Assembly: GCA_003013855.2 (NCBI GenBank)
Contig: ML058447.1
Location: 744,001-808,000, forward strand
Length of the DNA stretch: 64,000 nucleotides
From: Liriodendron chinense
Taxonomy: Eukaryota; Streptophyta; Magnoliopsida; Magnoliales; Magnoliaceae
Direction: 5' to 3'
The notes beneath the pieces were generated by a model that was not told the origin of the DNA, ran no database searches, and was given only the letters and a program-made list of their open reading frames with translations. Positions within the stretch are counted from its first letter, which is position 1. Each line of letters opens with the position of its first letter. The position numbers were made by a program, and so were the translations under genes. Positions 1 to 13,700 of this stretch are shown here, in pieces.

Positions 1-90
1 TCCTAAAAGCAATTAAGTCCGTGTGGTGAGAGAAGGATATGCCCTTCCTCCCCCGAAATTGTCAGTTCTACTTGGGGCTGTGAATGGACT

Positions 91-618
91 TAGGGCTGTA
101 AATGGTTGGGTTCGGGGCGGGTTTAGCCAAAACCAGACCTGCCCATTTACTAAACGGGTCTAGGTCCAAATTTTAGACCCAGACCCTTTTACTAAATGGT
201 CGGGTCCGGGTCGGGTCCGAGTCAGCCCATCAGACCCATTTATAAACGGGTCCGGGTCTGGTAGAGGGAGATCCACCCAGACCCATTTATAAATTGGCCG
301 GGTCTAATGGGTCCGGGTCTGGATCAAGTATGTAAGCATTTTACAAGGCTTAAAATCGGGTCTGGACAGGTTTGGGCTAGACCCACCCACTTACTAAATG
401 GGTTTGGGTCGGGTCGGGTCGGGCCTAATATAAAGGAAACCAGACCCAAACCCGTTTAACAAATGGGTCTATTCTTGGACCCAGACCCGTACCATTTAAC
501 AAATGGGTCGGGTCTAGGTCGGGTCTTTTGCCTGGCTTTCAACTGATCACGCCAGGCTACCTGGCCTCCCTAATCAAATTTTGTTTTCCTCGGCCCTGGC
601 CAGCCACTTACAGCCCTA
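91..618. mobile_element. GGGTC-rich hAT-like MITE
   Basis: The two ends are inverted: TAGGGCTGTAAATGG at the left and the complement of TAGGGCTGTAAGTGG at the right. A second, weaker pair lies just outside (near 75 and 640). Between them is degenerate, self-complementary DNA built from CGGGTCTGGGT and ACCCATTTACTAAATGG units. TAGGG ends fit the hAT rule (YARNG). I could not find a matching 8-bp target duplication, so the class is an inference. Related but smaller elements lie at 3662-3980 and 28058-28190. Confidence 0.45.
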
Positions 619-640
619 GTTCCACCCACTGACAGCCCTA

Positions 641-1495
641 CCTTTATAGTGGATCACTTAGTCCTGCACTGCAGCTTTACCTCAGTGGTGTGGAACTGAT
701 TCTTTGATCTCATTGTGAGGGGCTGATACCAGGTTCCACAGAAAATTCCTCCCATGCTGTCCCAAGCACAGCATGGGATTAAGCTCAGACAGAAAGAGAG
801 ACTGTTTGGAGACCTCTAGATCCATCACCAGTTTATGGTTGATACATGTGGAGTGGAGCTGAATGATAGATGTTTCAGGAACCAGCATTAAGCTGTACCG
901 GAGAGGCATTCAAGAGCGCAAGATCCGATGTCATAGCATAGGTCTTGATTATAAAGCCCTTTTCGCATTGTGGCGTAGCTTCTTTTTTTTTTTTTCTTTT
1001 TTTTTCTTTTTTCTTCTTCTTTCTTTTTGGAGTTCTTTTTAGTTTGCTGCCACTCTGCATCCTCTTTTAACAAAAGTATTATGAACTTTCAAAAAGAAAG
1101 AAAGAAAGAAAGAAAGAAAAAAACCACTCAAATAGTAACAAAATCACGTGTTGATTTTTTATGCATAAGGTGAACTCTACAATTTGAATGCTGTGTTGTG
1201 TTAAATTATCCACTTTCCTACAATTATAAGGGCATTTTAGTCATTAAAAGTTCAGAAAGATAACCAAATTTTTTGGTTCATAAAAGAATATATTTTGTAC
1301 AATGTTTTCACTAGTGTCATTTTGATACTACAAAAATGCATGTGCGTTGTTGCATCTGCTGAGTAAATAAGAACTTGATGCACTCTGAATTTTGAGCAAA
1401 TACATTGGTGAATGTAATCACGTCTCTGACACTTCATGTATCTTCAAGGACTGACGTCAACGGAGAGAGTGAAGATGATAACTGAACTGTAAAGA
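641..1495. other. 3' flank of the synthetase gene, no gene seen
   Basis: No coding signal is evident downstream of the synthetase stop codon. The stretch has a pyrimidine tract (about 981-1028) and an (AAAG)n run (about 1091-1120). Short open frames here are low-complexity translations. Confidence 0.5.
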
Positions 1496-1729
1496 TTATC
1501 GGCCTACCTTTTGCTGCTCTAAGATAACATTCAAAATCCTGCCAGGAACATAGATTCTCTTCTTTATTGTCCTCCCAAGCAAGTACTTGGAGAGCTTCTC
1601 ATCCGATGACGCCAATCTGAATGCATCATCCTCTGTGCATGCTTCCTCCACATGGATGGTACCCCTTGTCTTCCCGTTGATCTGAACAGGCAGCACAACC
1701 CTCGTGTCTTTTAAGTACTCGGCCTTGGC
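1496..1729 (-). CDS. EMB2369: LeuRS exon 20: C-terminal domain and stop
   Basis: Encodes VVLPVQINGKTRGTI and later KKRIYVPGRILNVIL, the conserved LeuRS C-terminal module that contacts the tRNA elbow. The acceptor is CTGCAG|GCCAAG. The frame ends GEN-like with ...EQQKVGR and TAA. AAG|GTAGGC just before the stop could act as a donor to a further exon, but I see none, so the TAA at 1496-1498 is the simplest end. Confidence 0.85.
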   Translation of the reverse strand, partial: AKAEYLKDTRVVLPVQINGKTRGTIHVEEACTEDDAFRLASSDEKLSKYLLGRTIKKRIYVPGRILNVILEQQKVGR

Positions 1730-4700
1730 CTGCAGTCGCAAATGGTAACCAGTTTTTAAAAAAGTGACATGATCACAACAGAGGAGCAATTCCAAGTATA
1801 GGATCACAACATGACAATGGAAAATGATGAAAATGCACAATCGAAAAGTTCTGATAAAATCCATGACAGAGTCCTGCATAACATGTAAAGAAAAACTGCA
1901 AACATAGAACAAAACCTGAGTTTTTCAGCAGACATCCAAAAGAAGAGAAAAACAATGAAAGAAGAAAAATGAATTAGTGATCCCTTTTGAGGCATGAGTT
2001 ATCAAATCGTAAATCGTATGGTAAATCGTTTTCTTGTCTGAATAGTATCGTATCATAAATCGTAAGATTTTTTCAGATTTTCATAAAAATATCATTAAAA
2101 AAATAAAAAATAATTATACATAGATGAGAAAAATTAAAAAACATATCAATCATCCATTTTCTCATGAATATACTAAAAACACAATTTAACCATGACATTA
2201 ATCTAGTCTAGTGATCAACTGTATGTATAAATTATAATGTATGAATATGATATATGATGTATAAACTATTTAATATTTAGAAGCAAATGAATGCTTATTC
2301 TAATGAGGGTGGACCCTAAATAATTTTAAAAAATCAAAGCCCTAAAAAAATTTGGAACAAAATGAAAAAAAATAAATGAAAAAGACATAAACCAAGGTAT
2401 ATTTTACGTAAACAATGGAAGGGAAAAAGAAAAGATTAAATATGTATTCTACAATCTGCGTCTTTAAAAAATTCACAAAAATCAGCAAAATAATGAAAAT
2501 ATACTTGGTTTTTCGAGGAAAAAAAAAACTCACATTTTCACCTAAATATGAAAGAAATAAAATAGAAAAAATTATATGAATATTTTATATGAATTCTTAC
2601 GTATTTTGAGGTAGAAATCGAATGCAACAAGCGGCGTTCGATTCCGTTATATGACGAAAAAGATATGTCGATTTCTTTCTCTAGGTTTCCAATGGCCCAC
2701 AACCTCCAAAAGTCTCCAAAATCTCTCAAAAGTTGAGAAAGAGGTTTTTCTATGAAGTGTGGAGCCTAAAAACACTTTAAAACAGAAATATCTAAAAAAC
2801 AATTGGGAAAAAAAATGAAAAATACCAAAATTTCCACTGGGCGCTGCCGGTTTTCAAACAGGATTATCGAATCGTATGATTCACGATTTGATCGTACGAT
2901 TTAGATCAGAATCGTACGATTCAACTCCAAATGCAATTCCGACGTGCGATATGGATCATACGATGGTACAATATGATACGAATCATACGATTCGTATCGT
3001 ATATCATACGATAATGATAATGCCACATGACTCACTTTTGGACACTGTTTGTAGATTTCAAATAAAATCTACAGCTTCCTCTTCACTTTACTATCAATGT
3101 TTAATATTTGTTCAGAACAAACCCCAAAGAAACATAAGTCTTCCATTAGCGGTTGCAATCTATTTACTGGGTGTAAATCATCAATGCTTTTTCCAAATTT
3201 TCTCATTTGTCTAAAGGCAGTCTAATGAATATATTGGAGAGAAATGCTTTTTCCCAAATTTTCTCATTTGTCCGAAGGCAGTCCAATGAATATATTGGAG
3301 AGAACTTATAACTGCAGTTAATGCCAGCATAATCAATTCCATTTATTCTCAAGTTAGTGTTAGATTAGCACGCTTTTTCTTGCCTCTTTTCCATGAAATT
3401 TGGTAATATGAAATGATGTTGATAGCACTTGGTGCTCCCATTATAAATTTGATGATAAGATTGTGATCATAACATTTAATGACCAAATGGATTATAGTCT
3501 GAAATCATCCAAAATCATATTTCAATAGCCAGTTTCTTCTAATATTGAGGCTTTCAGTAGATTGCCACTACTGATATAAACTGAAATCAAATTACTCGAA
3601 TAACCATACATGGTAAAAAGAGCATAAAATGGGGTGCTAAGCATAACTATTGCAGTCTCGCTAGGGTTGCAATTGGGTCAGGGCTGGTCTGAGGCTGTCC
3701 AGATACGGACCATGACCAAGACACTTGGATCCAGGTTCAGTGATAACTTAGTCTTTTTGTCCAGTTATGACCCTGTGCGTTGAGCAAGTATGGGGCTTGA
3801 TAGTATTCAATAATTAAGTTTTGCATGGCCTGGAGAACCTGTTGGATTTTAGGTGGTCATAGGCTTAAGCGAGCCTGATTAATAACTGGATCTAAAAACT
3901 TAGGCCGAGCCCAGACTGTGGCCTGTAGGCTCAGCCTAAATCTGACCACAATGAGCTAGCCCAGCCTGAGTACAACCCTAGGTTAATGCTCCCACACAGT
4001 TTCATTTGACAGGATGCTAATGCTGGTATCTGGTGATCTTTGACAAGATACCAAGGGCTGCTTTTGAGAGTTACCCAGTGAAAACATAGCATAGAACATT
4101 GATTTTTTTATTTATCATTATTATCTTTCTTCAACTGAGATGTTTAATGGTATTTTGAAATAAAATTGTGGAGGCCCATAGTGCATTTGATGTCGTGCGT
4201 TAAAATAGATTTAAGTAGGTAGATTGCAAGAAGAGTTTCATATAACTCCACATCCAGCAAATTACAGATCCATACCTCAGGAAAACGCTCGTACGCTAAC
4301 GAATTTGAGTGTCCCAGGCGAAACCAGAGCTCCTCAGCCATGTGAGGTGCATAAGGTGAAAGTAACAGGACAAACGGTTCAATAACTGATCTTGGACTAC
4401 TTATCCCACTGAAAATATTAAAGGAAAATAAAAGAGTGAGTATATAATTTGTAACTAAAATCTCTAAAATAGAATCAACAAATCCTAAATAAAGCATCCT
4501 TTCAACCATGACAACAAAGACATGCTCCTGTTTTCGATTCATGGACAATATAACAGGGTCTAGATAGGGACTCAAAAATTTTATATGGAAATGAAGTAAC
4601 AGACAGTATATGGATCATGAATAAAGTATATCTAGCTAATAAAAACACATGTTCCCACATACATGGTTAAACAAACTCATAAGGTCAAGTCCTCACATAG

Positions 4701-7700
4701 GGTAGGTCTTGATTGCATGAAGCAAGTGCCAAAGGCTTGCTTGCATAGAACAATTACTAAAACAATTTAAGATGCGTATTCCTATTTATTAGGACGATCA
4801 TGATTAACTGGTTATTGTGCATATAAAAACTTAGATTTAAGAAGTTACCCACATCTTATGAGTAACAGAAAGTGCAAATAGAAAAGTGCAGTGACAGTGG
4901 TATCAATTTTATCATGGTCATAGTAGCTGATGGTCTGAGGGAGTTCCAGAGAGGAAATGAGAATCAAAAGCAAAAGAAGCACGTTGGGTGAAAGATTCAT
5001 GTGGCTAAAGAACCCCATGCAAGTGCACAAACAGAATAGCTGATACTAGTCCAGACAATCAATGTCAAAATAAACCGCCATAGAACCCCATGCATTGTAA
5101 TTGTTCGGAAAATAAATAACCAAAAAGCAAAATGATAATGTACATCGACACTACCAACTCAAAAGCATATGACTGCCAACACAGAAGCAAAAGAAACAGA
5201 TCAAGTAAAAATATAAGAATGAGAGATGAAAAGAAAAGCCACCATATGCACATTTTGGAACCACTTGAACTAACATAGCACATCCACTGAAGAGGTAAAC
5301 CTATGACAATGCAGTATGCCCCATGCTAGAGACATTAAGCCCTGATGATTAAAATGACAACCTTGTATGCTGCATTAATAAACTCCATCATCGCAGAAAT
5401 TCCGGTGTTAAATCGAGTTTCTTGAATTTCCTCTGACACCTACAAATCAGATCAATAGGTCAGTATACAGTTTCCTATTAATCAATTAGGCAATGAAGAA
5501 TCTCTTGGATTTCTCTAATTATAGAAATATGAAAAAGAATATCACCTTTGCAATGCACTTGTGGAGAGAACGAAGTTGTTCCAAAGTAGGCTCATCATCA
5601 GTAACAACAGATCCACCTTTATATGATCCATTAGGCAAAGAAGAACCAACAATCAACCTCCAAGTCCTCCCCAGAAATCGATGGACACCTTCGATACCAC
5701 CAGTATTCCACGTTTTTGAGTCTCTACAAACCAAAGGCAAAGGTTCTCACAGTAAAAAGGAAAGAGGTAACATGGTTAATAGTAAGCGGGACGAAAAGGC
5801 TACCTTAGTGGGCCCATGAACATTTCATACAGACGAAGAGAATCTGCACCATATTCGGATACAACATCATCAGGATTAATGACATTTCCTCTACTTTTAC
5901 TCATTTTGTGAGCTCGTGCAATCAAACGAATGCTTGGATTATCTTTCAGTACATACGAATCTCCAGATTTCATGACCTAAAAGGGCTCAATGTTAGTTTT
6001 CAGATATTGTAACAATCAATAACAGGTGAATGGACAAAATCAAAGTCATTTAGAATTTGAAACTGACTAAGAGTATTTTGAAATGCATCATATAGGAAAT
6101 AAATGGAAGATATTTTAAAGGCAGAAGGACAGACCTTTTCCTCCGGTACTCTTTCTTGACGATACTGCCCCATGTTATCAGTAAAGTCACCAGATATTAA
6201 TTTCCCTTCCCAGTCTCTGAATGCCATATACTCAACCTGTTTCACAAAATATTAGATATATAATGATGATTATCATTTTGGCACAAGCAAGCAACTATAC
6301 TTACTTCTCCAAGTATTATCCCCTGATTTATGAGACACTGGAAGGGCTCTTTGGTGGAAACAACACCTATGTCATAGAGGACCTGGAATATAAAACTATC
6401 AGTTCTTGAGAAATTCATCATCACAACAAAAACTAATTCAGAATAAAAATCAGGATGGTGGGACCAGAATTTGAAAATTGTCAAGTTAAATTAAAATTAA
6501 GAAAAAGAAGGAGAGAATTATAAGCACAAAACGACTACATCTGCTCGTGAGCTCCATTCCTTGTCAAACTAGTTAACAGAAGCACTGTTGTCTCATGTGA
6601 AAAGGGAAAATTACAAACAATAATAAGATAAGATTAACTGATAAACTCTTCTTGGTAGAGAAATACCAGCCAGTCCCCAGCCCAGGTAAAGGAGGGTTCA
6701 TACCAGGTGGGTAGCTGGTCATCAAACTTTTGCGAAGAAAATAATAAGAAATCATGTTACTGGTGAAACAGGATTCATAAAGTGGCCCCAAATAGCTGGG
6801 ACAAGGTAGTGGCAGTGGCGTCAGCAGTGGTGATGACGATGATGATGTGGTGAATAAAATAATGGGTTAACTAAGGAAAATTTTCAACAAGATAAAGTAA
6901 CAGGAAACTGTTTATTTCACAGATGATATCCGGAACCCAAGTAAACCAAAGATAACACGGATATGCTCTAGAATAAAGATTCACAGATTTATTTATTTAT
7001 TTATTTATTTGTTAGATCTTTCTATGGAATGCTTCTCCCTAACACCTATCGGCCAATTGTCTGGATTGCAGTGCGTACGATGTTCATTTAAAAGTAAGCC
7101 GCAGTCTAATCTAGTGACTCCTGCCAAGCAGTCATTTCTTAGCACACTGATTGCATGACTTTCTTCTCAGTTGCTGCTACAGTCCAAATATATGTGGATA
7201 GATCAGGGCAGGCAATAGTAAAACACTCCACATGCTGCCAAGCTAGAAGGCCAACTCAAGTAGAGTCATTTTACCAGGTAAACACCTCAACCCATAACAT
7301 AACATTCTAGCTGGAAAAAAGATATAATGGCAGGGACAAAGATTGAAGTCAACAAGCAAATTGGTACATGGTTATGCCCTGGTATGTTGCACAGGTATTC
7401 ACGTCAACTGCAACGCACATTATATAACATCTGGGTACAAATACAAAGGTTAAAGAACTTCAATAGTTCCCAAAAGAGTATCCGCTCAGGCATAGGTTTA
7501 TCTCAGAATCCTCTGATCCCCCTTAATGACTTCCACTTTGTCTGAGATGTGTTAATTTTCAGGGATTCTGAACTAAAAACACTGACATGACCCGACCCCA
7601 ACCCCTTGCCACCCTTAATGAAAGTTATCTAAACATCCGAATTCCGATTAAGTAATTCTCAAGTCCTATCAACATCCATTGTCAGCGTGGAACTGCACTA

Positions 7701-10700
7701 TACCTGAAATAGGAACATGTAGTCGCAAAATTAAGAAAGAACGACCTTCACCAAATTAATCTAGACTTTCTTCAACATTTCATATTTTTCCTCAAGGACC
7801 CATTTGGATAGTGGGAAAGGGAAAAAAAAAAAAAAAAATTGTAATGATTATCCAGTTAGGTCAGTAGAGGGAACGACTTTGCCTTGATTTCCAAGCCTTC
7901 CATGATTGCTATTTAGACATGGATTCCATTTTTGAAGGTCTTGTTTGGATAGTACGTGGAAATCTAAGAAAGCTCTCAAAATAGTCACTTCGTATCTTGT
8001 GCATGAAAATTTGAATATGGTGTTTGGGTAATGATTGCTTTTAGAAATCCAATATGTCATTTGCTATCAAAACATAGTGAAATGTCCCATTATGGGAAAA
8101 GTCTTCCGTTTTCTTTTATTTTTCTTTTCCAGTTATCCAAACAGGTTTGCTTTTTTCTAATAATAATAATAAGACTTCTTTTTCCATCTGCTGCAACATA
8201 TCATCCAGTGCACAAAGGTACCACATGACCTTACTCTTTACATATTACAATATCGTTGCAAAAATGAATGGATCTTTCTCTAAAGGTCCCCCTCTCAGGT
8301 GGAGGGAAAGCCCTTTCAAGATGGGAGTAGCTTATGTGTCTTGAAAGCCCTGCTTCCAATGATAATCCATAACTCCACAACTACTCAGAAGAAATGTTGA
8401 TGGAGTTCAATCTAATTACTTACAGCTTAAAGATGACATAGTAAACAAAAACAATAAGAAAGATATTTTCTGTTACATTTACATATGCATATAGAAACAT
8501 AACAGAATATAAATTGTTTCAAAAAAATGCAAGCAGCACTCAAGGCCACACTGCTTGTTTTACCAACATAAAAAGATCAACAAAAAGTCAATGGAGTTCC
8601 ATATTCAGATTTCCAATAGAATGCAGCTGTTATTATTGATTGTGAATATCATTTGCAAGCATGTGCACTTACGAGTTCTAATTTTCTGTAGCATATAAAG
8701 AGAACGTTTGATAGGCTTAATATATATATATATATATATATATATAAACAGAGAGAGAAATGATAAAATTTCTCCAATAGTAATTCCAGCATTTCCTATT
8801 AATTTATATGCCAAGAAGAGAACCCGAAGGTAAAAAATTCTTAGGCTACCATTATGTCCTGAAATTAGAGTAGAGACGATTTTGGAAAAATAACCTTGTG
8901 CCAAAACCTAGCATAAAGTAAATGAAGAACAGAATGTTCAGCACCGCCTACATAGATGTCCACAGGACCCCAATAGCTGCAGATGAAGACATACCAGAAA
9001 CAGTTTACTATCAGACATGATTCACATGTATTTCTGTTGGAATCTTTTGGCTAAAAGAAGAATAAGAAAACAGAGTTTCTGATGAAAGATGAGAGAAATT
9101 TGAGGAAAAAAAAAGTATATATGGGAAAAGCTATTCTAACCTTTCCTTCTTCTTATCCACCAAAGTTTCAGAATTTTTTGGGTCCATGAATCTCAAATAG
9201 TACCTGCATGGAAATTGCATAATACAGCACCTTACATTTCTTGCTAGAGAAGTTCCATCGAATTCTACATCAACAAATGATGTGAGAAGAATCTTGGTGA
9301 CTACATGCAAGATATGAAATAACACAACTAAAAGGAAATGAATACATCTGTTTCCTAAGATTAATCTAAAATGATTTCCACGAATATTCAACATTATGGA
9401 ACTAGGAATGTTAATTGAATATGCCTAAGCCAGTGGATTGTTCTTCCAAAGTGGGGTTATGACATTTGCCAAGGAAAAAAGAAAAAGAAAAAAAAATAAT
9501 ATTTTTAGATGGGCATCTATGTCATTTCAGATCTAACAGACAAAAACAAGATGTGTCTATCCAATATTCCCAAGACTAACCAAGGTAAGACTGCAATTCA
9601 GAGTAGTCAATTCCTATGCATAACATAATAAGTAAAAAGGAGGTAACCATGCAACTAATACATAATCATACAACCAAGCACGTTATGAGTTCATGAAAGC
9701 AATTATATAATGTCCTCGAGAGACAAAACACCAAACCTACTCCATCGATGTTTGAAGGAACCCTGGGGAGTAACCCTAAAACAATCCTTCACAATCAACA
9801 AATTTTCTCTTACCTCAACTAATTTTTTGGCCCAAAATTGCTCTAGCTTTATGCTCAACAAAACTTTTATTTCCAGAAACTACGTAGAGAGACCAGATGC
9901 AAAATAACTCAAAAGGCACAGACAGTAAATTAAAAGAACACTAATGAAAGCCATATTGCAAAAAAAAAAAAAAAAAGTACCAGCAAGAACCAGCCCACTG
10001 TGGCATAGTACTTGTTTCTCGCATTGCAGGTTTTCCAGATACAGAGTCAGATGTTTTAACCTGAAAATTAAGAGGTATTTATGAGAAAGCACATATAATG
10101 GTAAACAGAAACAAGGATACAAGCAAAAGAGAAGAAAAAAGAAAATTCCATATGATGCAAATAAATCTATCAGTTATCTTTCCTTTTCTTTATTATTGAC
10201 ATGGAAACTACGTTCAACACGATTTGAGAAGCTTGGAGAACATATGATGTTGGTTTTACATAAGAGAGGAACAAAAGGAGGGTCACTCTATTAGCAGTTC
10301 TTTGGGCCATTTGGGAAGAAAGGAATAATTAGTGTTTCCTCAACAAAAGCCTCTCCCCTCAACAAAAGCCTCTCCACTGTTGGAGTCTTCAGTAGCGTCC
10401 TTTTGTTAAGAGATTGGTTCCTTGATTATTCTGGGTTTGTGTTTGTCCTCTTGGGGTCTTTTCCAGCCATGGGGCTGTTGTTGTTGCTGTATTTTTAGTT
10501 TTTGTTTTCTAGTTTTTCCAGCGTCCTTTTTCCTTCTCTTTTGTTTTCCTTTTGTTGTTTTCTCTTTTCTTCAAAAAAAAAAAAAAAAGTTCTTATGAAC
10601 AAAGAACACGCAACGCTAGCTGGAGTTCATTCTCAGCTTCAACATACCAGATGTGGAGCTGAAGGGGCTGAACTCTAAGAAGGTGTGTCTTTGCATATTG

Positions 10701-13700
10701 AGAATTCATTGGTTCGAAATAGACAAATCCAACTTATTTTAGGGAATAAAATGAATTCTAAAGTTCCAGGGGTATCTTGTTAAATATCCCAAGCTTAGTA
10801 GGAAGCTGCAACTGGAAGCAATATGCTAGCTGGAACCCATGCAAGTAAAGGAGAAAAAGTTGATGTCAGGGGGGCAGCTGGTTTTACTGCCAGGCGATGA
10901 TAGGAATTCCTGTTTCGAATATGATGATTGGAAAACAGCATTTGCAGAGCAGACCCCAGATCTGGGACAAGGCTATGATGACAACTACAACAAGGAAGAT
11001 TATGATGAAGAATAAGAAAAAAAAAAATCTGAGAGGTTAAGATCATGGTGTGCCATAAAGGCTGTTACGTAAAAGTAATGGTGGCAACCGTTACACATTA
11101 AGAGGCCGTAAAGGCTGTAACAGCTGTTACGGAAAAAATGACCAGCCCCCATAACGGCCAGTTACGCCTCATGGACCATTACGGGGCCGATACAGGTTTT
11201 TCGGATTTTTTCCAATAATAAAAAAAGAGAGGCCATAACAGCTGTTAGACCCCGTATCGTAAAGGTAATGGTGGTGGCAGTTACGGCCACCATTACCGTT
11301 ATGGAATACCTTGGTTAAGATTGGAGCAGAAGAGGCCAAACTTTGAGAAGGCACATCTTTGAAGATTGACAAGTCAGTAGTTTGAATAAGACATGTGGAT
11401 GCTACACTGACAAAGTGTTGCAAGAGTGACAACTATTCATGCAAACAGGTTTTATGAGCCCCTTGTTTAGGGTAATGGTTGTCACTGACATAATTAATAG
11501 AATTTTTATTGGATTCACAACATTCACTGCCCGATCTCCTTATTAAGAGGAAAGATAAAAAGAAAACAGAAACAAATATAGGCAGTTTTTTTTTTTATTG
11601 TTAATGAAGCAACTTTATTAAAAGCCCGAAGAGTAGCAAGATACATCAAGTGTTTTAAGTATCAACGATATTGGCTGATATATCCCACGATATATCTTGT
11701 ATCCCACCTGTGCTATACGAAACGCACAAGTAGTGCAATATATCCCACATGTTCAATCCGGTGAGCATTTTCAATTTTTGATCTTTTTTTTTCCCTGTAA
11801 ATCATGTTAAATCGGTGTCAAATTGTTACAAATCCATGATTTTTCATATTTTGCATGAAAAATCATGAATTGAAAGCTTTAATTTCGAAATTTGGAGATG
11901 GGGCCGAGTTGTGGAAATTTGAAAAGAAATCAAAATTTTCTAATTTCTCGCAAATCGGTTGCAACCTTTATGTCCAAACATAAAATCAAACATGTATGTA
12001 ACCTGATCTAGTGATTCTTCTTTTTCGTTTGAATGTATTGCTTATGTTTCCACATGTCTTCTTACATTTTTAAATCATATGAATCGACTTTGAATATACT
12101 TGCATCAATTCAATTAGACAATGCATAGATTAGGACCACATACAAAGAAAACCAATTATGTGCACATTTTTTTTTTTGTAGTGTTTTGATTTACAAGTGT
12201 GTATTGATGTCTTTTTTAACAATCACTGAAGTTTCATTGAAAAATTCAAGCAATTTGCCAATGTTTCCCCATGTTTCCAACAACAACAATACATTATGCG
12301 ATACAACCGATATATCCCATGCGATAACCGATACGTATCTGTATCCTAAGGTTGCGATACGTAACGCGATACCGATATTTTGAACACTGGATACATCAAC
12401 GGGGAGACGAGAGGTCATCTGATTACAAGAATATTGAGGATGTCTTGTCTACAACACTCCTAAAATTCATTGGTGCCACGAGCCCATTCAAAGACCTTCT
12501 CCCAAGCAGAACATAACACTTCCTCCTTTTACAATGCTACACCTACAATACAAAACACTATTGTTTTGCTCCTTCCATGACAAACCATAACCCAGCTAGC
12601 AAAGCAAGATGGCACAATACTTGCCTCTTACTTTCCCAAGAGAATCCCTTCCAAACCTCTAAGAAGGAAATGGAGCCCGCATTAACACGAAACTTCAAGA
12701 AATTCAGCAACGGATACCACAAAAATCTTGAATACTCGCAAAATATGAAGAGATGATTCATCGATTCAGCCTCCTTGAGATGCATTGAGCATGAATCGGT
12801 AGTCCCCATCCCTCTATTTCTCAAGTGATCTATGGTTAAGACCTTGTCCTTTCAGCTAACCATGCAAACACCATCACCTTGGGAGGACCTGATAAGTCAA
12901 CACCGGAACGATAGGGGCCCTCTTTAGCGTTGTACCTTCCCCGACTATGGAAGTGTAAAATGATGTAACTTAAAATTTTCCATTGCTTTCTTTAATCCAC
13001 CTCTATTATCAGCTATTTGAATTAACAGGATACGATTGTTGGGAAGCTGTAATAATCTCACAAGCTCCTCAAATTCGGTATCCGGAAGTACTCTATTTTT
13101 TTTTTTTCTTTGAAAGGTAACACCACCAGGGATTGAACCCTGGATCACTCACACACACTACACTCTCTACCAGCTCATCTAACTAGCGGGAGACCGGAAG
13201 TCCTCTATTTTGAATCTAGGCAATGCTTAAAGAAAATTTTCAAGAGGAAAAAGGAAATATTCTTGACTTAGCAATAGCTTGAATTGTCACAAGTATCTAT
13301 TCATTTAAAAATTCCATAAGTATTTCCATCCAAAAACAGGCCAAGTATAACAAACTATAGAAAGGAACCATAACATGCTCCACATCCGTCCATGAACTAT
13401 AAAGATATTCAAGAGAACCATCATTATTTTTACTATCATCATCTTAGCCTTGCTCCCATCAATTTGGGGTTGGCTTTTAAATGGTAGAATGGCAGAAGTT
13501 CTATAATTGGCTTCCCACCCTCCTCTTTTACCCAGGCTCTTAGATAGAAGAGGTTCGCATTGACACCACTCACATGACAACACAGTCGAACCCAATATTG
13601 ACCCCCAAACAACTATTACATACGCTCCCCAAAGGGCAAGCAAAGTAGGGTTGTAGAGGGGGAATTACCATGCAACTGCCAAGCACAATGCATCCATACA

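Noticed and set aside
5493..5819. 108-codon plus-strand frame
   Set aside because: Antisense to LeuRS exon 17, whose protein match is unambiguous.
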